Source: Spirochaetota bacterium
GTDB taxonomy: Bacteria > Spirochaetota > Leptospiria > Turneriellales > Turneriellaceae
Assembly (NCBI GenBank): GCA_963205035.1
Contig: CAUJII010000233.1
Span: forward strand, 1 to 12,422
Length of the DNA: 12,422 nucleotides
Direction of reading: 5' to 3'
A program made the translations under genes and the position numbers. This document shows positions 1 through 6,587 of the stretch, piece by piece. The stretch's first letter is position 1. Each line of letters starts with the position of its first letter. A model generated the notes under the pieces. It searched no databases. It worked only from the letters and a program-made list of their open reading frames with translations, and was not told the origin of the DNA.

Positions 1-1203
1 GCCGAGAGCAGCGAGTTTTATGTCGAGCTCGCGCTGAAACACAACAGCGAGCTATCAGCCGCACGCTCGCTTTCGGCAGCCGCTTCGAGCGATTATCAAA
101 AAGAGAGCACTTTCAAAGAAAACCCGGAGCTCATGGTGGGCCTCATGAGTGTACCTGTAAACACGTTCCCGGCGCTAAACCGCGACACGATGTCGAATTT
201 CAGCGTCGGCATCACGCAGGCTTTGGCTCTGCCGTGGGAAAGTCATTACCGAAAGAGCGCAGCTAAGGCAGGTGCCGAGAAAAGTGCCGTGGAGCTTTCG
301 ATCCAAAGGGCGGCGCTTGTCTATGGAGTGAGAGAGAAGCTGAACGACATTCAGTTCCGCGAGGCGCGTGCAAAAAATTTACGAGATGCGAAGAAGCTCA
401 TCACAGCGACGCTCAAGGTGCTCGCCGTGCCGCGCAGAGACGCACGCAACGTCGCTGGGCAAATTCTCGAAGCACAGGCGTCTTTAGCGAGTTCTGAAAA
501 CGACATTACACAAAATAATTTCGAGTTAGAAAAAGCGTGGTTGGAGCTCGAAGCGCTTTGCGGTCAAAGCCTTGCACGCGACGGCGCGGCGAGTCTAACC
601 GAACATTGGGCGCATATTGAATTTAATCGCACAGCTCCAGGCGGTTACGATATTAAGAAGACCCTCCTTTACAAAAAGGCGGCAATCGAAGTCGAACGCG
701 AACAAGCGATGCTCTCTCTTTCTCGCTCGACGCTTTTTCCAGAAGTGAAACTCTCGGCGTCTTACATGTTTAGGCGGAGCGTACCCGGCATGGGTGTTCC
801 CGAGGATATGGTCTCGGTCTCGGCATCGACGCCGCTACCGCTTTTCTATCCACTCAAAGATAAACATGCGATTGATGCGCAGGAGCATAGACTCAGAGCA
901 GCGGAAGCTATGCTCGAAGAGAGCGGGCGAAAACTTAACCTCGAAATTGCGGTGGAAGAGGCGAAGATTAAGGCGCTCATTCTATCGATTGAGAATTTTT
1001 CAAAGCACATCTTGCCGGCACATGCGTCGGCGCATCGCTCGCATTTGACGAATGTCAACCTCGCGGGGGGGAGCGCTGCAGAGGCACTCATCGCATACCG
1101 AATGTATATCACTGCTGGCGAAGAACGACTGAAAGAATTGCGCGAAGTGCACAGTGCGCTCAATCGTTTTGAATACTTAACAACCCAAGGAGACGTCCCA
1201 TGA
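1..1203 (+). CDS. TolC/CusC-like outer-membrane efflux protein (5' partial)
   Basis: This is the outer-membrane channel of a tripartite heavy-metal efflux system. The reading frame is open from base 1, and its translation there already looks like the TolC family repeat start (VELALKHNSELSAARS, followed about 25 residues later by NPELMVGLMSVP). The true start is therefore upstream of the window and the ATG at 133 is internal. The visible 400 residues cover most of the outer membrane efflux protein fold: long Ala/Glu/Lys-rich helices and a second repeat beginning near the LSLSRSTLFPEVKLSASY stretch, where the first turn into the beta barrel would lie. The stop overlaps the next start as ATGA, which implies translational coupling to the CusB-like adaptor. 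The TolC family assignment is firm. The copper/silver role is inferred from the downstream CusB and CusA genes. The signal peptide is outside the window. Confidence 0.86.
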   Translation, partial: AESSEFYVELALKHNSELSAARSLSAAASSDYQKESTFKENPELMVGLMSVPVNTFPALNRDTMSNFSVGITQALALPWESHYRKSAAKAGAEKSAVELSIQRAALVYGVREKLNDIQFREARAKNLRDAKKLITATLKVLAVPRRDARNVAGQILEAQASLASSENDITQNNFELEKAWLELEALCGQSLARDGAASLTEHWAHIEFNRTAPGGYDIKKTLLYKKAAIEVEREQAMLSLSRSTLFPEVKLSASYMFRRSVPGMGVPEDMVSVSASTPLPLFYPLKDKHAIDAQEHRLRAAEAMLEESGRKLNLEIAVEEAKIKALILSIENFSKHILPAHASAHRSHLTNVNLAGGSAAEALIAYRMYITAGEERLKELREVHSALNRFEYLTTQGDVP

Positions 1204-2279
1204 GATGGAATAGATATACACAGTTGCGAGGATTTCTTTTTTTTACGTTGTTTGCTTTTGTTGCAGTGTCGTGCTCCAAGCCGCCGGTACAGAAAGAGGT
1301 GTGGTATTGCCCCATGCACACCGACTACCGCACAGACCATGCGGGCAAATGCCCCATCTGTGGCATGGATTTGGTGAAAGAGAAAGCTACCACAAGCTCG
1401 AAAGAAACGCATGCAGACGAGCATCATTCCCACGCAGAACACGGCACTGAAGACCAAATCAAATCGCAAGAGTCGCAGACGCTTCACATCGAAGACAACG
1501 AACAAAAGTTGATTGGCCTGAAAACTTCGCGACCTCAAAAGCGCAAGCTTTCGATGATGCTGAAACTTTCTGGCGAGGTCGCGTATGAGCCCGACATGTA
1601 CGCGGCGATTATCGAATATCGGCAGCTTGCGCAAGCGGCAAAGTCTCTCGAAGGCACTGTCGGTTCGGGGGCGGGGCTAACGCAAAGCGCGGTTTTGAGA
1701 TTGCAGCAGTTGGGTTTAGGGCGAGACGAAATCGGGCAGTATGCGAATTCTGAAAAAGCGGCGTCGCGGCTCATCACGGGGTACGGAGCGGGAAAGACTC
1801 TCGTAACGCTACGGCTTTCCGAGGCGGATTTAGCGTACGTCAAGAAGGGGCTCCGGGTCACCGTGACGGCTGTGGCTTATCCCGGAAAGAGTTGGTCGGG
1901 AACAATCACAGGGGTTGGTAAGTTGGTCGATGCGAAGAACCGTAGCCTTTCGGCGCGTGCGCTTGTTCAAGGGCCGGGCGGGCTAACACCGCAGATGGCT
2001 CTCGGGGCAGAGATAAAAATCCAGGCGGGGCAAGGCGTGAGTATTGAACGCTCTGCTGTGTTCGATACCGGTGAGAAACAAGTGGTATTTATAAAAACTA
2101 CACCGACCGAATTTGTGCCGCGTGTCGTGCGCGTCGTTGGCGGAAACGATGAGTATGCGCTTGTGACGGGTGTGACAGATAAAGAAGAAGTCGTCACGTC
2201 TTCGACGTTCTTGCTCGATTCTGAAGCGAAGTTGCGCTTCGGCGGTGCGACCGCGCACAGCGAAGGACATGCGCACTGA
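1200..2279 (+). CDS. cusB: CusB-like RND periplasmic adaptor lipoprotein with heavy-metal-binding motif
   Basis: This is the membrane-fusion subunit linking the RND pump to the outer-membrane channel. The N-terminus is a lipoprotein signal (hydrophobic residues 12-23, lipobox AVSC, Cys25). A heavy-metal-binding domain follows at about residues 35-59, with CPMH at 37-40 and CPICGM at 51-56. Next comes a His-rich linker (HADEHHSHAEH), and the C-terminus is also His-rich (HSEGHAH). The beta-barrel part is recognisable (TLRLSEADLAYVKKG, then a PGKSWSGTI strand). Only about 13 residues separate the GEV strand from the EY helix of the hairpin, and the SPxxGxV-type strands expected after the hairpin are absent. 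The barrel-sandwich/lipoyl domain of typical CusB proteins thus appears missing, which fits the short 359-residue length. The start is supported by AAGGAG at 1187-1192, 7 bases upstream, and by the ATGA overlap. The metal is inferred to be Cu/Ag from the pump. Confidence 0.85.
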   Translation: MRWNRYTQLRGFLFFTLFAFVAVSCSKPPVQKEVWYCPMHTDYRTDHAGKCPICGMDLVKEKATTSSKETHADEHHSHAEHGTEDQIKSQESQTLHIEDNEQKLIGLKTSRPQKRKLSMMLKLSGEVAYEPDMYAAIIEYRQLAQAAKSLEGTVGSGAGLTQSAVLRLQQLGLGRDEIGQYANSEKAASRLITGYGAGKTLVTLRLSEADLAYVKKGLRVTVTAVAYPGKSWSGTITGVGKLVDAKNRSLSARALVQGPGGLTPQMALGAEIKIQAGQGVSIERSAVFDTGEKQVVFIKTTPTEFVPRVVRVVGGNDEYALVTGVTDKEEVVTSSTFLLDSEAKLRFGGATAHSEGHAH

Positions 2280-2306
2280 GAACATAGAGGCGTGCAAGGG
2301 AAATTT

Positions 2307-5300
2307 ATGATCAAGAAGATTATTACTTTTTCGGCAACCAACCGCGCACTCGTGTTGTTCTTAACGCTTGTCACTCTCATTGGTGCGTGGTATGCAACAA
2401 AGACAATCAACCTCGATGCTTTGCCCGATCTTTCAGAAACGCAAGTCATTATCTATTCGCGTTGGGACAGAAGCCCTGACATTGTAGAGAATCAAGTCAC
2501 CACGCCCATCGTGCGCACGCTCATGGGAGCTCCCAAGGTAAAAAACATCCGTGCGATTACAGACTTCGGAACCGCATTTATCTATGTCATCTTCGACGAC
2601 TCAACGGATCTCTATTGGGCGCGTGCACGTATCACAGAATACATGAGCCGTTTGAGAGAAATCATTCCCAGCGATGCAAAGCTTGAAATCGGCCCTGACG
2701 CGACGGGTTTGGGTTGGGTATATCAATACGTCGTTAGAGATAAGCCAGGAAAGCACAATCTCGAAAGATTGCGCGCGTTGCAAGATTTCACTCTGCGCTA
2801 TCAACTCCTTTCGGTGCCGGGTGTCGCAGAGGTTGCGAGCGTCGGAGGTTTTGAAAAGCAATATCAAATTACGCTCGATCCTTCACGGCTTCGCGCTTCG
2901 GGAATTAGTCTACAAACTGTCGTTGAGAAAGTGCGATCGAGTAATGCACAGGCAGGTGCGCGGCTCTTAGAAATTGGCGGCGCAGAATACATGATCCGTA
3001 GTCAGGGGTTAATCTCTTCTAAAGAAGATATCGCAGCGATTGGCATCGGTAGCGACTCCGCCGGGAATGCAGTGACGCTCCATTCTGTTGCGACAGTAAC
3101 AGAGGTGCCGGCGTTACGGCGCGGTGTGACCGACTTCATGGGCGAAGGCGACGCCGTGTCGGGAATTGTCGTGATGCGGCAGGGAGAGAATGCGAACCTT
3201 GTCATCCACCGTGTGAAAGAGAAAATAGAAGAGATCAGAAAATTTCTCCCTGAAGGGGTTGAGATAATCCCGGTTTATGATCGCTCTGAACTCATCGACC
3301 ATAGTATCTCGAACCTCAAGACGAAGCTCATCGAAGAGATGTTGATCGTCGCCCTTGTCATCATCGTTTTTCTTGGCCACTTCCCTTCGGCAATTATCCC
3401 GATACTCACAATCCCTATTGCTGTTTTGATTTCTTTTATACCGCTCAATCTTTTTGGCGTGAGTTCAAATATCATGTCACTTGCGGGGATTGCCATCTCA
3501 ATCGGCGTCTTGGTCGATGGGGCGATTGTCGAGGTAGAAAACGCGTATAAGAAACTCGAAGAGTGGCAACGCAAGGGGATGAAAGAAGACTACCATAAGG
3601 TGCGGCTGGACGCTCTCTTAGAAGTCGGGCCGTCTGTTTTCTTCTCACTTCTTGTGATCGCGGTGGCATTCTTACCGATTTTTACTCTGATCGATGAAGA
3701 AGGCAGGCTTTTCAAACCGCTTGCCTACTCAAAGAATTTGGCGATGGCTGTCGCAGCACTTCTTGCAATCACTTTAGATCCCGCAATGCGCATGCTCTTT
3801 ACACGCATGGAACCCTTTCGTTTCAAAAATAGCATTGCCACAAAGATTGCAAATACCCTTGCGGTTGGAAAATACCACGCAGAAGAAAATCACCCGATTA
3901 GTAAGCGGCTCATCCGCTTCTATGGCCCGATGTGTCGATTTACACTCGAGAACCCGAAACGAATCATCGGTGCAGCTGCTCTCCTCACGGCGTCTCTTGT
4001 GCCTCTCTATTTTGTTTTAGGTTCGCAATTCTTTCCCGCACTCTACGAGGAGTCGCTGCTCTATATGCCGACTACTGCGCCTGGGATTTCTGCGAGCGAG
4101 TCGTCGCGCCTTCTGCAATTGACCGACAAGATTATCGCGTCACATCCCGAGGTTGAGCGCGTTTTTGGAAAAGCAGGGCGTGCCGAAACAGCGACTGACT
4201 CTGCACCGCTTTCGATGTTTGAAACAAATATTCTTTTGAAACCTCGTTCCGAATGGACTGTGAAGACGCCGCAAGAGCTGATTGAGAAACTCGATCGTTC
4301 GTTGAAGATACCGGGTTTGACAAATGCATTCACCATGCCTATCCGCGCGCGTGTCGATATGCTTGCGACGGGAATCCGCACGCCTTTGGGGCTAAAGATC
4401 CACGCACCCAATGCGAAGGCGATTGACCGAGTTGCCGTCAAAGCCGCAGACCTTGTGCGGCCGCTTGCGGGAGTGCGTAGCGCAACGGTGGAACGCCTCG
4501 CGACCGGGTATTATATCGACATTGAACCGCGACGCCGTGATGTTGCTCGCTATGGACTTTCGATAGACGACGTGCAACTCTTTGCACGCACAGCTCTCGG
4601 TGGCGAAGTCATTACGCAAACAATCGAAGGCCGCGAGAGATATGGCGTGATTGTGCGTTACAGCGCTGACTGGCGTAACTCTGTCGAGAAACTCGCACGC
4701 GCACCGCTCTCTATTCCGGGTGGGGGGCAAATACCACTGAGTGCGATTGCTCAAGTGTCGATCAAAACAGAAGCAGGCATGCTGCGCAACGAAAACGGAT
4801 TTCTCACGGGGTATGTCTACATCGACACGGACACGCAAGACCTCACAGACCTCGCCGATAGAATCCATGCGACGCTTGAAAAACTCAAACCCTTGCCCGA
4901 AGGGACGTCGGTAACGTTGAGTGGTCAATATGAAAGCATTCTGCGAGTGCATGATCGGCTCAAGATTGTAATTCCCATAACCCTTCTGATTATTCTTTTC
5001 TTGTTGCGCATGAATACTGGGTCGTGGGTTAAGACGAGTATCGTCATGCTTGCGGTGCCGTTTTCGCTCATCGGTGCTTTTCTGCTCCTTTGGGCGATGG
5101 GTATTCCGATGTCGATTGCGGTTTGGGTGGGAATGATTGCACTTTTGGGCCTAGATGCAGAGACTGGGGTCTTCATGCTCCTGTATTTAGATATCGAATA
5201 CTATGCCCGTCAAAAGAAGATCCACAACGAGCGAGATCTGAAAGAAGCAATTTTTATCGGCGCAGTGCACAGGCTGCGCCCAAAGATGATGACGGTTCTT

Positions 5301-5474
5301 GCGGGATTTTGCGGCCTCCTGCCTATTATGTTTTCAACGGCGACTGGCTCCGATGTAATGAAAGCAATCGCCGCGCCTTTGGTTGGCGGTCTTTTCACAA
5401 GCTTTGTCTTGGAGTTATTGGTCTATCCGCCCGTTTATTTTTTGTGGAGGAAGCGAGCATTGCTTAGGGCATAA
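2307..5474 (+). CDS. cusA: CusA/CzcA-family heavy-metal RND efflux pump, Cu(I)/Ag(I) type
   Basis: This inner-membrane proton-driven pump exports Cu(I)/Ag(I) through the CusCBA channel. At 1055 residues it has the normal RND length. It opens with a cytoplasmic end and TM1 (about residues 13-30), then the family segment DALPDLSETQVII. TM4 carries LVDGAIVEVEN with the proton-relay Asp404 (CusA Asp405), and the later helix GLDAETGV carries Glu952. The three methionines that bind metal in E. coli CusA (Met573, 623, 672) have clear counterparts: Met587 in LLYMPTTAPGIS, Met637 in APLSMFETN and Met685 in RVDMLATGIR, with nearly identical spacing. This argues for monovalent Cu/Ag rather than Zn/Co/Ni. 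I chose ATG 2307 because AAGGGA at 2296-2301 sits 5 bases upstream. A GTG at 2292 would add only five residues and would overlap that ribosome site. It is the last gene of the operon. Confidence 0.95.
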   Translation: MIKKIITFSATNRALVLFLTLVTLIGAWYATKTINLDALPDLSETQVIIYSRWDRSPDIVENQVTTPIVRTLMGAPKVKNIRAITDFGTAFIYVIFDDSTDLYWARARITEYMSRLREIIPSDAKLEIGPDATGLGWVYQYVVRDKPGKHNLERLRALQDFTLRYQLLSVPGVAEVASVGGFEKQYQITLDPSRLRASGISLQTVVEKVRSSNAQAGARLLEIGGAEYMIRSQGLISSKEDIAAIGIGSDSAGNAVTLHSVATVTEVPALRRGVTDFMGEGDAVSGIVVMRQGENANLVIHRVKEKIEEIRKFLPEGVEIIPVYDRSELIDHSISNLKTKLIEEMLIVALVIIVFLGHFPSAIIPILTIPIAVLISFIPLNLFGVSSNIMSLAGIAISIGVLVDGAIVEVENAYKKLEEWQRKGMKEDYHKVRLDALLEVGPSVFFSLLVIAVAFLPIFTLIDEEGRLFKPLAYSKNLAMAVAALLAITLDPAMRMLFTRMEPFRFKNSIATKIANTLAVGKYHAEENHPISKRLIRFYGPMCRFTLENPKRIIGAAALLTASLVPLYFVLGSQFFPALYEESLLYMPTTAPGISASESSRLLQLTDKIIASHPEVERVFGKAGRAETATDSAPLSMFETNILLKPRSEWTVKTPQELIEKLDRSLKIPGLTNAFTMPIRARVDMLATGIRTPLGLKIHAPNAKAIDRVAVKAADLVRPLAGVRSATVERLATGYYIDIEPRRRDVARYGLSIDDVQLFARTALGGEVITQTIEGRERYGVIVRYSADWRNSVEKLARAPLSIPGGGQIPLSAIAQVSIKTEAGMLRNENGFLTGYVYIDTDTQDLTDLADRIHATLEKLKPLPEGTSVTLSGQYESILRVHDRLKIVIPITLLIILFLLRMNTGSWVKTSIVMLAVPFSLIGAFLLLWAMGIPMSIAVWVGMIALLGLDAETGVFMLLYLDIEYYARQKKIHNERDLKEAIFIGAVHRLRPKMMTVLAGFCGLLPIMFSTATGSDVMKAIAAPLVGGLFTSFVLELLVYPPVYFLWRKRALLRA

Positions 5475-5495
5475 AAAAACCGGGCACAAGCCCGG
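5473..5495 (-). terminator. rho-independent terminator, mainly for the phasin-like gene
   Basis: A perfect 6-bp stem CCGGGC/GCCCGG (5480-5485 and 5490-5495) with a 4-base ACAA loop is preceded on the plus strand by seven A residues (5473-5479). Read on the minus strand, the hairpin is followed by a run of seven T, a classic intrinsic terminator 22 bases beyond the stop of the phasin-like gene. In the plus direction, after cusA, there is no T run, so termination of the cus operon there would be weaker. The element sits directly between the convergent stops. Confidence 0.85.
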
Positions 5496-5517
5496 CTGGA
5501 TAAAGAGAAGCGACTAA

Positions 5518-5823
5518 CTATTTGCTTTCTGTTTTGTTTTCAGGACGTACTTTCGCAATCGCGTCCTGAACCATTTTTTGTGCTTGGCCTGTAACATCGT
5601 TCAAATTGTTCACAGCTGTGTTTACAATCGATGTCACACGGTTCACAAGGTCGGTTGCGTTTGTACGGATTTTTTGAGCGCGCTCGTCGCTCGCCGCAGC
5701 GCCCTTGTCGACCAAGTTCTTTACTTCGGCTTCGAGGTTAGAAATTGTGTTCTTTGCTGCGTCGCCTAAGCCCTTAACCGTGCCAATGGCAAAGTTAACT
5801 ATTTGTTGAATTTGTTCTTCCAT
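5518..5823 (-). CDS. small phasin-like helical protein
   Basis: This 101-residue protein is predicted to be almost entirely amphipathic helix. It starts MEEQIQQIVNFAIGTVKGLGD and continues with Ala/Asn/Val/Lys-rich heptad-like repeats, ending in a charged tail. It has no signal peptide, cysteine or membrane segment. The pattern resembles the short phasin-family proteins (phasin/PhaF-like, granule-coating or coiled-coil) that are common in Leptospira and its relatives. A real granule-binding role is not shown here, because no PHA synthase or depolymerase gene lies nearby. The start is strongly supported by AAGGAG at 5831-5836 on the minus strand, 7 bases upstream of ATG. The gene is probably monocistronic: it has its own promoter-like region with a palindrome and its own intrinsic terminator. 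Family assignment is by overall composition and length, so it is moderate; it could be another coiled-coil protein. Confidence 0.72.
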   Translation of the reverse strand: MEEQIQQIVNFAIGTVKGLGDAAKNTISNLEAEVKNLVDKGAAASDERAQKIRTNATDLVNRVTSIVNTAVNNLNDVTGQAQKMVQDAIAKVRPENKTESK

Positions 5824-5850
5824 GTTTGTTCTCCTTTAGATTTGATGAGT

Positions 5851-5879
5851 CATGTTTTGTGCGGCGCACAACTCGTCAA
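5851..5879 (-). promoter_or_regulatory. candidate promoter with embedded 15-bp palindrome upstream of the phasin-like gene
   Basis: On the minus strand, TTGACG (5874-5879) matches a sigma-70 -35 box. A 17-base spacer follows, then a weak -10-like AACATG (5851-5856); the register AAACAT is an alternative. The spacer contains a perfect inverted repeat TTGTGCG-C-CGCACAA (5857-5871), the usual place for a repressor operator. The arms are too close for a good RNA hairpin and no T run follows, so a protein-binding site is more likely than a terminator. The -10 is poor, so the promoter call is tentative; the palindrome itself is certain. Confidence 0.45.
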
Positions 5880-5933
5880 GGAGAAACTGTTTTTTGGTCT
5901 TGCTTCTTGGATTCGTTCTTAAGAGCCTCTCTT

Positions 5934-5949
5934 TGTAATAACTATTACA
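5934..5949. repeat. 16-bp palindromic repeat, copy 1 (TGTAATA-AC-TATTACA)
   Basis: A perfect 7-bp inverted repeat with a two-base centre AC. The minus-strand stop TAA (5947-5945) of the ribbon-helix-helix-like gene lies inside it and is followed in frame by TAG, giving a double stop. This copy has the opposite centre (AC on the plus strand) to copies 2 and 3 (GT), so the copies bracket the gene in inverted orientation. Confidence 0.85.
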
Positions 5950-6418
5950 CCCGAGCCTGCGTAATGCTTTCCATGAACTCTTCCCACGGTGGTGTATCAT
6001 CCCTATCAGGGCCAGGTAGCCTCCAGAACGTCAAATACTCCTCAACTATTCCCGCCGCCGAATCCCATGTTTCCACGACATGGTAATAGTTACTCTCGAA
6101 AAAGCGGTTCATGGCGCGTCGCGAGGGCTTTTCCCAGAGCTTGATCAGTCCATAAATGAGCGAAGAAACGCTCACGCGAAGTGCGGCGGCCAAATAATGG
6201 AAGGTGTCGTATTCGGCCGGACTGAAACGTGTGGTAGTTATTACAAACTTTTGGCCGGGCCGGCGGTTGTAGCGGCGGGTGACTTCGCGGCGGACTTGTT
6301 TTCGCATCTGGATATTCAGATAACGCTCCGCAAACTGCATTATATCGCGCTTGCTGCTCCGCCACAGCGCCGCCTGCGCTGCCGGCAGACTGATACTTGT
6401 AATCAAAGTTTTTTTCAT
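5945..6418 (-). CDS. DUF1564-like protein with ribbon-helix-helix-like core, bracketed by palindromic repeats
   Basis: This is a 157-residue basic protein of unknown function. Residues about 57-95 (KFVITTTRFS, then PAEYDTFHYLAAALRV, then SVSSLIYGLIKLWEK) have the strand-helix-turn-helix layout of a ribbon-helix-helix DNA-binding domain: an alternating strand with TxR, a helix with LAxxL, and a second helix opened by SxSSLI. The same stretch resembles, from memory, the conserved TRxS...LA.A..VS...L core of the DUF1564 family of Leptospira. A very basic segment (residues 39-53) precedes it, and the C-terminal third is acidic and Trp-rich. There is no signal or membrane segment. The ATG has AAGGAG at 6423-6428, spacing 4. 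The stop lies inside palindromic repeat 1 and repeats 2 and 3 lie upstream. DNA binding to these repeats, and autoregulation, are inferences. An antitoxin-like or mobile-cassette protein is another possibility. Confidence 0.68.
   Translation of the reverse strand: MKKTLITSISLPAAQAALWRSSKRDIMQFAERYLNIQMRKQVRREVTRRYNRRPGQKFVITTTRFSPAEYDTFHYLAAALRVSVSSLIYGLIKLWEKPSRRAMNRFFESNYYHVVETWDSAAGIVEEYLTFWRLPGPDRDDTPPWEEFMESITQARV
6083..6092. repeat. partial match to the palindromic repeat inside the DUF1564-like gene
   Basis: GTAATAGTTA matches ten consecutive bases of the 16-bp repeat (copy 2 orientation) and, with the next base, forms GTAA-TAG-TTAC. It encodes part of the SNYYH segment on the minus strand. 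It could be a weaker intragenic binding site or chance. Confidence 0.35.
6235..6245. repeat. partial match to the palindromic repeat inside the DUF1564-like gene
   Basis: TAGTTATTACA matches eleven consecutive bases of the 16-bp repeat. It lies exactly where the predicted DNA-contacting strand FVITTT is encoded on the minus strand. Codon choice for those residues may explain it; an intragenic operator is the alternative. Confidence 0.35.
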
Positions 6419-6552
6419 AGGTCTCCTTGGGTCTATATCCCCTCTGTGGGATTACTCCCCCTCTATATATTAAATACCCAGAAACCGTGTTTTTTTCTCA
6501 CTTTTTGGAAAAAAAGTGCAAATTTTGCAAAAAAAATTCAAATTAGTGGATT
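6419..6552 (-). promoter_or_regulatory. AT-rich leader/promoter region of the DUF1564-like gene
   Basis: This non-coding stretch is much more AT-rich than its surroundings, with long A and T runs between 6489 and 6540. It holds an 8-bp inverted repeat CACTTTTT-GGAA-AAAAAGTG (6499-6518), not followed by a T run in the minus direction, so it is not a standard terminator for the upstream nuclease gene. A -10-like tract (TATTTAATATAT on the minus strand, about 6465-6476) has no convincing -35. Between it and the start codon lie a directly repeated AGAGGGG (minus strand; 6458-6464 and 6439-6445) and a small inverted repeat GGGA-TTAC-TCCC (6448-6459). A promoter with leader control is likely, but the exact sites are not resolved. 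Confidence 0.45.
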
Positions 6553-6568
6553 TGTAATAGTTATTACA
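6553..6568. repeat. 16-bp palindromic repeat, copy 2 (TGTAATA-GT-TATTACA)
   Basis: A perfect 7-bp inverted repeat with centre GT, the exact reverse complement of copy 1. It lies 135 bases upstream of the DUF1564-like start codon, and its first base is 35 bases from that of copy 3. That is about three and a half helical turns, so proteins bound at copies 2 and 3 would lie on roughly opposite faces of the DNA. Confidence 0.85.
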
Positions 6569-6587
6569 TTTGCTTCGAGCAGGCGCG

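Noticed and set aside
846..1634. 262-codon open frame on the minus strand across the TolC-like/CusB-like junction
   Set aside because: It is antisense to two well-supported overlapping genes, has a Cys/Arg-rich composition without a recognisable domain, and runs through both. It is a shadow of the plus-strand coding bias.
4392..4952. 186-codon minus-strand frame inside cusA
   Set aside because: It lies wholly within the conserved periplasmic part of the pump. Its composition (many Cys, His, Arg) is typical of an antisense shadow, with no ribosome site noticed.
6499..6518. Intrinsic terminator for the BFN-UVR gene
   Set aside because: The stem is made almost entirely of A-T pairs and, in the minus-strand direction, is followed by AG and an A run rather than a T run, so it does not fit a rho-independent terminator.
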